Origin: Pelagibius sp037652055
Lineage (GTDB): Bacteria; Pseudomonadota; Alphaproteobacteria; Kiloniellales; Kiloniellaceae
Direction of reading: 5' to 3'
Assembly (NCBI RefSeq): GCF_037652055.1
Contig: NZ_JBBKAH010000004.1
Coordinates: 62,001-126,000 of the forward strand
Length of the DNA stretch: 64,000 nucleotides
The position numbers and the translations under genes are program-made. A model generated the notes under the pieces. That model did not search any database, had not been told where the DNA came from, and saw only the letters and a program-made list of their open reading frames with translations. Shown here in pieces: positions 1-8,564 of this stretch (positions are counted from its first letter, which is position 1; every line of letters begins with the position of its first letter).

Positions 1-86
1 TGTTCAACGTCAACGAACTTAAAAGCTTGACGAACCTTACGGTAAGCGAGGCAACCCAACAATCATGGGATCTTGATGTCTCCTCC

Positions 87-200
87 TGGCACATCCCGGA
101 CATCAGGGTTCAGGCAGGGCATGTCCGCTCTGCCTCGGCAAGGCGACATTGGAACTCAAGCTACCGAAATTATCAACTGAGGCACCCTTAGCGGACCTGG
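87..200 (+). repeat. Dispersed 114-bp intergenic repeat, copy 1
   Basis: This is the first of three copies of one element (others at 10985-11098 and 17077-17190). Each runs from TGGCAC to a final CTGG or CCGG and spans exactly 114 bases, in the same orientation. Shared blocks are TGGCAC, a CCGGACATC-like block, GTCCGCTC, a GGCGACATTG-like block and CTTAGCGGACC near the end. GTCCGCT and AGCGGAC are complementary, so a transcript could fold the two ends together. No ORF is conserved, which suggests a non-coding repeat or miniature mobile element. Confidence 0.75.
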
Positions 201-289
201 ATAATCAAGTGCGAGGGCGCTTCGTGACGCTCAAGCGACAATGAGTTGTCCACTTGTCCGAAGAAGAGAAGGGCGTAACGCAAAGTAAC

Positions 290-308
290 GTATCCATTGC
301 GCGGATAC
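290..308 (-). terminator. Weak hairpin downstream of adhesin gene
   Basis: GTATCC and GGATAC form a 6-bp stem around a 7-base loop, 49 bases beyond the adhesin stop codon. On the minus strand it is followed by a T-containing but not T-rich stretch. It is a possible terminator with modest support. Confidence 0.25.
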
Positions 309-356
309 TCTGTTGAGTACACCTCTGCGAATCCGCCCGCGGCTTCGGTTACCGAT

Positions 357-3300
357 CTAGTCGACGACAATGTTGTCGCTCAAGCTGGCCACACTCACGT
401 TCTCGAATGTTACGATCTGAATTCCGTCGAAGGGGTCGCTGCCCGCGGCGCTGCCATCGAGGTCGACGAAGATGTCGACATTGGCACCGTCCTGGAACAG
501 GTCGACATACCCCTGCGCAATCGCCTCAGACAAGGTGGTGCCGGAAAAAGTGCCGGTATCGAGCAAGTCCGACAGGCTGATCAGATCGCCGCCGGCATTC
601 GGAGCAGAGGTATCGAAACCGGTGACGGTGTCACCTGCGTCGGCTGCGTCACTGAAAGCCACGGTATCGGTTTCTCCATCGCCCAGCAGAAAGATTCTGT
701 CTGTACCGATGCCGCCGCGGATCAGGTCGCTACCGGTGCCGTCATGGATCGTATCTGGGCCGGTCCCTCCATCCAGGGTGTCGTCGCCGCTGCCGCCATG
801 GAGGAGATCGCTGCCAGCGCCGCCAACTATCATATCGTCGCCACCCTGGCCCAGGATGCTGTCGTTGCCTTCGCCGCCTTCAATCCAGTCGGACTCGCCG
901 AATGTGCCGATCGCAAGACGTGCACCTTCAGCATCGGGACCTTCACCGAACAGAACGAGCTCAACGTAGGCGAGATCGCTGCCGTCGAAGTCCGGATCCA
1001 CCAGGAGGGTGTCGCCGAAAATGTAGTCGTCGCCGCTGCCGCCGAGAATTACGTCCTCACCGAAGCTTTCGTCGCTTGGAAAGAGGCGGGAGAAGATGAG
1101 GTCGACCTTGCTGACGTCGTCGACCACGGTCACTTGGCCGCCGTTGCCGATTGCTCCTGTCTCGACTTCACCGAGCTGGTCCGCGGAGAAGGTCGATCCG
1201 CTGCCGAAGCCGAAGGCTTCGATGGTCAGGTTCGAGATCTCCGGGGGCACCGTGCCGTTGGGGCCGTGGTCGTAGAGGTCGGCAAAGAGCGAAGCCGAGG
1301 GGTTGTAGCCATTGCTGTCGACACCATCGCTGAGGACGAGGATGAAGTTCTCCGACCCAAGATGGCGTTCGTTTTCCAGCAGCCAGCTCGCCGCGGCGGC
1401 CAGCGGCGGCTCGAACTGCGTACCGCCCGAAGTGGTCAGGCCGCTGATCGCTGCCGCCAGATCGGGATCGTCTGCGCGGGCGAACTCCAGACTCTGGGAA
1501 TTGATGGCCGCACCACTGAACGGGACGACCTTGATATTCACAACCCCCGCGAAGCCGGCGTCGATGATCTGCTGATTGAGGGTGAGGAAGGCTTCCTTGG
1601 CCAGGTCCAGGCGGGACTTCTCCCCAACCTCGGGGTTGGTGCCGTCGATAGCGAGGGACATCGAGCCGGAAACGTCGATCGCGTAGACAAGATTGAAGGA
1701 CGGAATCGGGCCAGCGACGACGTTGTCGCCAATCAAGAGATCGCCGGAACCGTTGAAGATCGCCACGCTGCCTTCGAGATGCTCCTGGCCGCCGATCAGG
1801 ATGTCGTCGCCGGAATTGCCGATCAGGATGTCTGATCCGTCCACATCGACCAACAGGTCAGCGCCCTTGCCGCCTTCGAGACGGTCATTGCCGGCATCGC
1901 CGAAGAGGAAGTCATTGTGGCCGCCACCCCGTAGCAGGTTGCTGTCGGCATCGCCGAAGAGAAAGTCCTGGCCGCTGCCGCCGTTCAGGGTGTCTCCGTC
2001 GCTGTCGGCCTCAAGGGTGGTCTGACCGGCATCGGCGGCGTTGGTGCCGGCACCCTGCGCCGGGTTAAGATCGTCGGTAGTGTCCTGGGGATTCAGATCG
2101 TCGATTCCCGGCGCGGGATGGTTGTCGTCGTTCAGCGAACTTGCGAAGGTGGTCGGGAAATTGCTCGTCGTCCAGTCCTGCGACTTGTTGGTGTCGGACG
2201 GATAGGGGTCGCCCGAACCCTCGTCGCCCGCTCCCTCATCGGCAAAGATGCGCGAGAAGATCCGCGTGCCTTCGTCATCGACTTTGGGGTCTTCATCGAT
2301 GGCGATGTCGGCGCGGCCGAGGCTGGTGAGCAGGCCATCCTGGTCGCCGATCAGACCGGAATAGGTCTGCAGATTCACCAAGGCCCCGAACAATGCCGCA
2401 GCTGTGGGCGTCCCCGTGCCGGCCCCCGTCCAGGCGCCGGCTTCCGGAAATGCAGCGCCATTGGCGACGAACATGTCGACCGAGGCATCGCCCTGTCTTA
2501 CGTGGACGCCGGCCTTTGCCGAGGTGTCGCTGCCGAAGCCCCAGGGGGCGCTGACCAGATAGGTGCCGCTTTGTTGAACATCGCCGCCTGGCGTCGAGGT
2601 TGCCCAGGTACCGTCTTCGAAGACTGTGAGGAAACCGTGTGGCGGGATGTTAATGCTTCCGCCGGTTGCCGTAGAGAGATCGACGGTTGTCGTCCCGCCG
2701 TCGGCGCCAATGATCTGGATGGTAAGCGATTTGACCTTCGAGGTGCCGATCGCGCTGTCGATGATATTGCGCAACTCGATGTAGCTTTGGTTCTCTGCAC
2801 CCCCTGGGCTGGTGCCAATCCCCAGGCCGATCTCATTGATACAGACGAGCCCCACGATCTCGTTGTCGATCGCGCCCGTGCCGCTGTCGCCGGAGAGGCC
2901 CTCGGCGGCAGTGGCGCTGCCGGCGGGATCGACCGTGAAGGGGCCGGCGGCGGTGACCGTCAGGCCCTCGAGCCCCTCGAAGCCGTCGCCGGTAACCGTC
3001 GCCAGGCCGAGGGTCGCCGCAGCGGCAAGCCCGGTGCCGTCAACCACCAGGTCGATGAAGGCCGGCAGCGGCGCGATGAAGTCGCCGGCCACCGCCTCGC
3101 CGCTGTAGCTGAGCGGCACCCGCACCACGGTGCCCGGGGCCAGCGAGCCGCTGGTGAGCGCCAGGCTGACGTCGAAGTCCAGGCTGCCACCCTCGCTCAC
3201 GGTGCCGGCGTCGTCGATCGTGATGGTGCCGTTGAGGTCGGTGATCGTGGCGCTGCCCGAGGCATCGCCCAACGTCACCGCGGCGGTGTTGGTGCCGGTC

Positions 3301-6300
3301 AGCGTCACCGTGACGCTCTCCGGGCCCGGCTCCACCGCGGCGTCGTCGAGCAGCGGCAGCACGATCGTTGCGCTCTGCGCCCCGGCGCCGATGGTCACCT
3401 GGTAGGTGCCCGCCGGCTGGCCCGGCGCCGGCGTCAGCCCGGCGGTGTCGTAGTCCACCCCCGCCGTCGCCGCGCCGCCCAGGGTGTAGGTGACCACCAC
3501 CGGCTGGCCGCTGGCATTCACCTCGCTCAGCGACACCGTGAAGGTGAGGCCGTCGCCGCCCGGCAGGGACGGGCCCTCGAAGGCGTTGCCGCCGGACAGC
3601 GCCGCGTCGTCCACCGAGACGACCACGCCGTCGCTGATCGCACCGAAGCCTTCGGCGCCGGAGAGGCCCTCGGCGGCAGTGGCGCTGCCGGCGGGATCGA
3701 CCGTGAAGGGGCCGGCGGCGGTGACCGTCAGGCCCTCGAGCCCCTCGAAGCCGTCGCCGGTAACCGTCGCCAGGCCGAGGGTCGCCGCAGCGGCAAGCCC
3801 GGTGCCGTCAACCACCAGGTCGATGAAGGCCGGCAGCGGCGCGATGAAGTCGCCGGCCACCGCCTCGCCGCTGTAGCTGAGCGGCACCCGCACCACGGTG
3901 CCCGGGGCCAGCGAGCCGCTGGTGAGCGCCAGGCTGACGTCGAAGTCCAGGCTGCCACCCTCGCTCACGGTGCCGGCGTCGTCGATCGTGATGGTGCCGT
4001 TGAGGTCGGTGATCGTGGCGCTGCCCGAGGCATCGCCCAACGTCACCGCGGCGGTGTTGGTGCCGGTCAGCGTCACCGTGACGCTCTCCGGGCCCGGCTC
4101 CACCGCGGCGTCGTCGAGCAGCGGCAGCACGATCGTTGCGCTCTGCGCCCCGGCGCCGATGGTCACCTGGTAGGTGCCCGCCGGCTGGCCCGGCGCCGGC
4201 GTCAGCCCGGCGGTGTCGTAGTCCACCCCCGCCGTCGCCGCGCCGCCCAGGGTGTAGGTGACCACCACCGGCTGGCCGCTGGCATTCACCTCGCTCAGCG
4301 ACACCGTGAAGGTGAGGCCGCCGCCGCCTGGCAGGGATGGGCCCTCGAAGGCGTTGCCGCCGGACAGCGCCGCGTCGTCCACCGAGACGACCACACCGTC
4401 GGATACCGCGCCGGCGATCTCGGCATCGGCGGTGAAGGTTGCATTGGTAGCGGCAGTGATCTCGAGGCTGAAATCCTCCAAGCCCTCGAAGAGGTCATCA
4501 GCGGCGGTCGTCACGCGGACGAAGACCTCTGTCTCACCAGCAGGAATGTCGACCGCAGAACCGGAGTCAAGAAGAGTTCCATCGGCCAGGAAGAAGTCGA
4601 AGCTGGTGCCGTCGAAGTCAGCCGGAGCGGTCGCCGATCCGTCATTGCTCTTCAGCATGACGGAGGCCGGCGAGAAGATCGTCTGACTTACCACAAGGCG
4701 GAACCAGGCGCCGTCGCCTTCCTGGACTGCGGAACTGAGCGGCGATCCGCCGTCCAGCGCGGGTGCGCCGGTGAACCCGGCGAGAGACTGCAGTGTGACC
4801 GTCGGCAGCACGATGGCCACGGTCTCCTGCACGCTCTCCTCGGCGACATTGTCGCTGACATCAGTCTCGGCGTCGCCCGGCTGTTCCTCCGCCCGGGCGG
4901 TCGCGGTGAAATCGTAGTTGCCGCCTTCGGTCAGCACTGCTGGCGCGACCACCTCGAAGGTGAAATCGAGGGGCGCGCCCCCGCTGCCGAGCGTAAATAC
5001 GACGTCACCGTTGACATCCATCACCGCGTCGACGCCGGCCGGCACAGCGTCCAGCGACCCTACGCTGAATCCCTCGGGGATATCGACGATGATCGTATGG
5101 ACTTCGGATCCATCGACGGCATCGCCGAAGCTGGCGAGCAGCTGAGCGGTACCGGCCTGGCCCGGTGCAAATGTCCCGTCCCCGGTTGTGCTCGTCACAT
5201 TCAACGCGACCGTGACCGGGTCGGCCACGGCGTCGACGACCATGGCACCCTCGAGGCTGGCGGAGCCGGTGGCGTCGTCGTTTGAGATGTCTTTGGCAAA
5301 TGCTGTGACCTTGATCCCGGACAGGTCGAGGTCGCTGTCGGCCAGCGGCGTATTGAGCGCGAATGAGCTTGTGAAGCCCTGCACGTCGAGCGACTGATTG
5401 AACGTGATGGTGATGGTCGTGACGCCACCGGGCGTCGTCACCGTTGCACTGCCGATGGAAGGGGACCCGTTCAGGTCGGTGAGTATCTGTGTGATGTCGA
5501 CGTCGTCCGCAGCAATCGCCGGCAGCTCGAAGACGACAGCGGTCAGCTCATCCGTTGCATCACCGGCCCCGATCGAGAACGGGATGATGTTGCCTTGGGA
5601 GTCTTCCTTTATCGTGAGGATCTGAATCGGCGGGTCCTCGACTGCGAGGACGGCGAAGGCAGGGGCGAACTGCCCGATGGGACCTTCCTCGCCATCGCCG
5701 CCATCTCCGGGGCCGCCTTCGCCGCCCTCGCCCGGCAGGCCACCCACGGCATCGCCGAAAGAGATGCTCGGCGAGACCGAGCCGCCGGTCAGCGCCACCG
5801 AAAATTCAGTGGTCACCGTCTTGCTATTGTCGGCAGCGTCCACTTCCTCGCCGTTGGGTGCAAACTCGGCCGTCGTCACCGAAATCGAACCGCCTATCGT
5901 TCCGTCCAGGCCCGCCGGGACAAGAAGCTGCAAGGCCGCGATGGCGGCCCCATAGTCCGCCGGATCCGCTACGCTCAGCGCAAAGCTGCCGCCGCCGTTG
6001 TCTGTCACTAGAGCGCCTGCCGGCGCGCCAGCGCCAAGGGTCAGCTCACCGGCGGAGAGCGTCACGATGACGCTGGTAACCGCCTCCGAGGCGTCGATGT
6101 CCGGTCCCGCGGCGCCAAAGCCCGCGTCGGCGAAATCCAGGATCAGATTCAGGGGAACTTCCTGTGCCTCGGCCGCCTCTGCCAGGGCCGGCTGCGCAGC
6201 CTGGACGGCGAAGCCGGCCTGATCCAGCACGGCGTCCAGGACGAGAGTTCCGCTCGCGCTGACTGTACCCGTCATGGAGGGGTCAAGGATCGACTTGGCG

Positions 6301-7904
6301 TTCGCGGTGATCTGCAGTCCCGCCAGGTCGTTGTCGCTGTCGGCGACCGGCGCATCCAGTGTGAAGGAACTGCCGAAGGTCTGAACGTTCTGTGCATCCT
6401 GAAAGGTGATGACAATCGTCGTGACGCCACCTGGTGTGGCCACCACTGCGGTGCCGAGCAGCGGCGGACCGGCGAGGTCGGCGATGATCTGGGAAATGTC
6501 GATATCGCCGGGTGCGAAGCCGGGCAGGGCGATCTCGATCGAGGTGAGCTCGTTCGCCGCACCGCCCGCCTGCGCCGCGAAGATTGCCAGGTTGTCGCTG
6601 GAATCCTCCTTGATGGCGGCGAGGATGCCGGCGCCGCCTGCGGCAGCCCCGGGCAGGCCGAAAAGCGCGCTCGGCGCCACGGGCGTCTCGGCGGGCGGCG
6701 TGAAAATCACGCTGAAGGTAAAGCTACCGGGGAAGTTCAGCTCGGGACTGGTGACTTCGCCGATCACACCCTGGGGAACCAAGCTGCGCAGACCGAAGTC
6801 CTGGCTCAGCCAGGGTGGCAAACGGAATTCCGCTCCCCCGCCCAACGGCTGGTCTCCTCCGGCGGCGGTTTCGATCGGCCAGTCCTGCAGCAGGGCCTCG
6901 ATGATTTCCTGCGGCACGTCCGGTTGGACATTGCCTTCCTGGTCGCCGCTGTCCTCGGGCCTGCTCGGCGGCAGGTCGCCGTTTTCCTGATCCGAGCTCT
7001 CGTGGATGCGGACGGCGTTATTCAGGTTGCGCCCGAAAATGTCGCCGACGGTCCCGCTTGGCGCCACGCTGGGCATCCCCGGGAGGTCGCTGGCGCTGCG
7101 GATCTGCAGGAAGTGGTTGGCCTGCGTGAACTGCGCGCTGCCACCGCCGTTGGTGAAAATGAAGCTGCCGACTTCGCCGGTTTCCGGATTGACTAGGTTC
7201 ACGATACGTGTGCTGCCGCCGAGGGTGGCGATCTGCACGCCGACGGTTGTGCCGCGGATGCCGATGGTTCCGGTCGGCGTTTCGACATCCATGCCGCCGC
7301 TCGGTGCGACTTGGCCGGTGACGAAGACGAAGGTTCCCTGGATCAGGGAGACGCCCATGGAATTCGAGGTGCCGCCTGGATTGTAGACCAGTTCGTCAAT
7401 CACCATCCGCGCGTTGGACGAAAGGGAGAAGACGGTGTTGTCTACGAACTGAATTCCCAGATCGGAGCCGACGCCGGTGGAGACGACATCTCCTTGGAAA
7501 ATGGGATCGCCCTCGGAGAGGTCCTCGCGGCTGCCGTCCGACCGCTGCACCCTGGCAATACCGTTGAGGGCGCTGACCTCGCCGATGGACTGTTCGAGCT
7601 GAACCCCTCCGGCCTGGGCATAGGCGGTGGGGATCTCGGGGCCGGCCAGGGACTCGACCGTACCGGGCGTGAGCCGGGCACCCTCCGGCGTTTCCAACTG
7701 TGGCGGCTGCTCCTGTGCGAAATAGTCGCGCAGGAGGAATTCCTCGCCATGGGTGGTGTTCAGCAGAAGATCATCGCCGGCACGAGAGAACTCGGCCGAA
7801 AACAGGCTTTCCGCATCGAAGAGGATGCTTTGCTGGTCCGCAGTGTAAATGACACCGATACCGTCATCGACCGACTCGGACGCCGTCGCGATCTTTTCGA
7901 CCAT
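357..7904 (-). CDS. Giant RTX adhesin with FecR, Calx-beta, LTD and VWA domains
   Basis: This is a predicted type I secreted surface or biofilm adhesin of 2515 residues. I chose the ATG at 7904 because GGGAGGGG lies just upstream; an in-frame GTG at 7922 is the alternative. Approximate order: FecR-like beta domain (105-265), two related beta blocks (440-560 and 755-875), Calx-beta-like domains including two nearly identical 256-residue modules (about 1167-1672), a lamin-tail-like domain (1685-1820), RTX calcium-binding repeats (1965-2035), a VWA domain with a DVSGS MIDAS motif near 2070, more RTX repeats, and a C-terminal type I secretion target domain. There is no N-terminal signal peptide, as expected for this route. 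No cognate ABC exporter lies in the window. Ligand and exact function are unknown. Confidence 0.9.
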   Translation of the reverse strand: MVEKIATASESVDDGIGVIYTADQQSILFDAESLFSAEFSRAGDDLLLNTTHGEEFLLRDYFAQEQPPQLETPEGARLTPGTVESLAGPEIPTAYAQAGGVQLEQSIGEVSALNGIARVQRSDGSREDLSEGDPIFQGDVVSTGVGSDLGIQFVDNTVFSLSSNARMVIDELVYNPGGTSNSMGVSLIQGTFVFVTGQVAPSGGMDVETPTGTIGIRGTTVGVQIATLGGSTRIVNLVNPETGEVGSFIFTNGGGSAQFTQANHFLQIRSASDLPGMPSVAPSGTVGDIFGRNLNNAVRIHESSDQENGDLPPSRPEDSGDQEGNVQPDVPQEIIEALLQDWPIETAAGGDQPLGGGAEFRLPPWLSQDFGLRSLVPQGVIGEVTSPELNFPGSFTFSVIFTPPAETPVAPSALFGLPGAAAGGAGILAAIKEDSSDNLAIFAAQAGGAANELTSIEIALPGFAPGDIDISQIIADLAGPPLLGTAVVATPGGVTTIVITFQDAQNVQTFGSSFTLDAPVADSDNDLAGLQITANAKSILDPSMTGTVSASGTLVLDAVLDQAGFAVQAAQPALAEAAEAQEVPLNLILDFADAGFGAAGPDIDASEAVTSVIVTLSAGELTLGAGAPAGALVTDNGGGSFALSVADPADYGAAIAALQLLVPAGLDGTIGGSISVTTAEFAPNGEEVDAADNSKTVTTEFSVALTGGSVSPSISFGDAVGGLPGEGGEGGPGDGGDGEEGPIGQFAPAFAVLAVEDPPIQILTIKEDSQGNIIPFSIGAGDATDELTAVVFELPAIAADDVDITQILTDLNGSPSIGSATVTTPGGVTTITITFNQSLDVQGFTSSFALNTPLADSDLDLSGIKVTAFAKDISNDDATGSASLEGAMVVDAVADPVTVALNVTSTTGDGTFAPGQAGTAQLLASFGDAVDGSEVHTIIVDIPEGFSVGSLDAVPAGVDAVMDVNGDVVFTLGSGGAPLDFTFEVVAPAVLTEGGNYDFTATARAEEQPGDAETDVSDNVAEESVQETVAIVLPTVTLQSLAGFTGAPALDGGSPLSSAVQEGDGAWFRLVVSQTIFSPASVMLKSNDGSATAPADFDGTSFDFFLADGTLLDSGSAVDIPAGETEVFVRVTTAADDLFEGLEDFSLEITAATNATFTADAEIAGAVSDGVVVSVDDAALSGGNAFEGPSLPGGGGLTFTVSLSEVNASGQPVVVTYTLGGAATAGVDYDTAGLTPAPGQPAGTYQVTIGAGAQSATIVLPLLDDAAVEPGPESVTVTLTGTNTAAVTLGDASGSATITDLNGTITIDDAGTVSEGGSLDFDVSLALTSGSLAPGTVVRVPLSYSGEAVAGDFIAPLPAFIDLVVDGTGLAAAATLGLATVTGDGFEGLEGLTVTAAGPFTVDPAGSATAAEGLSGAEGFGAISDGVVVSVDDAALSGGNAFEGPSLPGGDGLTFTVSLSEVNASGQPVVVTYTLGGAATAGVDYDTAGLTPAPGQPAGTYQVTIGAGAQSATIVLPLLDDAAVEPGPESVTVTLTGTNTAAVTLGDASGSATITDLNGTITIDDAGTVSEGGSLDFDVSLALTSGSLAPGTVVRVPLSYSGEAVAGDFIAPLPAFIDLVVDGTGLAAAATLGLATVTGDGFEGLEGLTVTAAGPFTVDPAGSATAAEGLSGDSGTGAIDNEIVGLVCINEIGLGIGTSPGGAENQSYIELRNIIDSAIGTSKVKSLTIQIIGADGGTTTVDLSTATGGSINIPPHGFLTVFEDGTWATSTPGGDVQQSGTYLVSAPWGFGSDTSAKAGVHVRQGDASVDMFVANGAAFPEAGAWTGAGTGTPTAAALFGALVNLQTYSGLIGDQDGLLTSLGRADIAIDEDPKVDDEGTRIFSRIFADEGAGDEGSGDPYPSDTNKSQDWTTSNFPTTFASSLNDDNHPAPGIDDLNPQDTTDDLNPAQGAGTNAADAGQTTLEADSDGDTLNGGSGQDFLFGDADSNLLRGGGHNDFLFGDAGNDRLEGGKGADLLVDVDGSDILIGNSGDDILIGGQEHLEGSVAIFNGSGDLLIGDNVVAGPIPSFNLVYAIDVSGSMSLAIDGTNPEVGEKSRLDLAKEAFLTLNQQIIDAGFAGVVNIKVVPFSGAAINSQSLEFARADDPDLAAAISGLTTSGGTQFEPPLAAAASWLLENERHLGSENFILVLSDGVDSNGYNPSASLFADLYDHGPNGTVPPEISNLTIEAFGFGSGSTFSADQLGEVETGAIGNGGQVTVVDDVSKVDLIFSRLFPSDESFGEDVILGGSGDDYIFGDTLLVDPDFDGSDLAYVELVLFGEGPDAEGARLAIGTFGESDWIEGGEGNDSILGQGGDDMIVGGAGSDLLHGGSGDDTLDGGTGPDTIHDGTGSDLIRGGIGTDRIFLLGDGETDTVAFSDAADAGDTVTGFDTSAPNAGGDLISLSDLLDTGTFSGTTLSEAIAQGYVDLFQDGANVDIFVDLDGSAAGSDPFDGIQIVTFENVSVASLSDNIVVD
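2889..3656 (-). repeat. Tandem 768-bp module within adhesin, distal copy
   Basis: This segment is nearly identical to the adjacent 3657-4404 segment with a period of 768 bases, that is 256 codons, so the reading frame is kept. It encodes the C-terminal of the two Calx-beta-like modules. The copies look identical over most of their length and differ at a handful of bases near the high-coordinate end (for example at 3552 versus 4320). Confidence 0.9.
3657..4404 (-). repeat. Tandem 768-bp module within adhesin, proximal copy
   Basis: This is the partner of 2889-3656. Near-identity at DNA level, including silent positions, points to a recent duplication or continuing gene conversion rather than ancient domain repetition. 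Confidence 0.9.
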
Positions 7905-8564
7905 AACACCCCTCCCATTCACAAGAATGGCCGGGAGCGGCGACTATAGGTTCCTAGATCGATTTAGACTGGAACACGAACAATCCCGAAAGGCTCACCA
8001 CTCCATTCCCCGATTGATCACAGTACAACAGGGAAATATTCCATTGATATGGAAAAGAAGGGCGGATCGCTTACTATTGTGGTTAAAATTCAATACCTTA
8101 CTTAAGGTTATTTCCCTCCGGCCAAAGAAAGTCAGAGCTGTAAAATTACGGGTAGTCTACTGCAAAGTTGTGCGTTTTCTTTGTTAATATGCGTTTTCTA
8201 CGCTCTTTCTACCTAGAGATCAGAAGTGACTATCGCCGTTCCCTCAGGACGGGACCCAGAACCCCCTGTCAGGCGGTCGGCGACGAGGGAAGCTGCGTTC
8301 CAGGTGTTTTGGATGGCGGTTTGGCGTCGATGCGGTTCTGACCATCGTCCGCCGGCAAGACCGTCTCCCCAAGAGGATCATGGTGGTAGTCACCGGCAAG
8401 GGCCTCCAAGGCGGCCGCCGATGCTCTTCATTCAATCGGGTCTGCCCTGCGGATCGGCGAGGCAGATCGATTCTTCGAAGTCGACCTAGAGCAATCAGCC
8501 GCGATCGCCTAGGCTGTGACGATACGGGCCCGCGGGAAGCGGTGATGAGGGGGAGAGCAGGCGG
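7905..8564. promoter_or_regulatory. Long AT-rich leader between adhesin and cyclase
   Basis: About 660 bases without a credible gene separate the divergent adhesin (-) and cyclase (+). The part from about 7950 to 8220 is conspicuously AT-rich for this genome. It holds a palindrome ACCTTA-CT-TAAGGT at 8095-8108 and a direct repeat TGCGTTTTCT at 8171-8180 and 8190-8199. It probably contains the adhesin promoter and binding sites for regulators or nucleoid proteins. The part from 8226 to 8564 returns to high GC and shows nothing specific except the cyclase ribosome-binding site. Confidence 0.5.

Larger units (their letters stand above)
1..356. other. Left-edge intergenic DNA with possible gene tail
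   Basis: This stretch lies downstream of the giant adhesin gene. One plus-strand frame is open from base 3 to a TAG at 189-191. Its first part reads like a protein tail, but it then runs into the dispersed repeat at 87-200, so it may be the 3' end of a gene cut by the window edge or chance. Nothing else convincing is seen apart from the repeat and a weak hairpin at 290-308. Confidence 0.3.

Noticed and set aside
2889..4404. CRISPR-like repetition
   Set aside because: The repeat unit is 768 bases, coding and in frame; it has no short repeats with spacers.
297..5285. Long plus-strand open frames of 512 and 1055 codons opposite the adhesin gene
   Set aside because: They mirror the repetitive, GC-rich minus-strand gene, have no recognisable domains and repeat exactly where the adhesin modules repeat.
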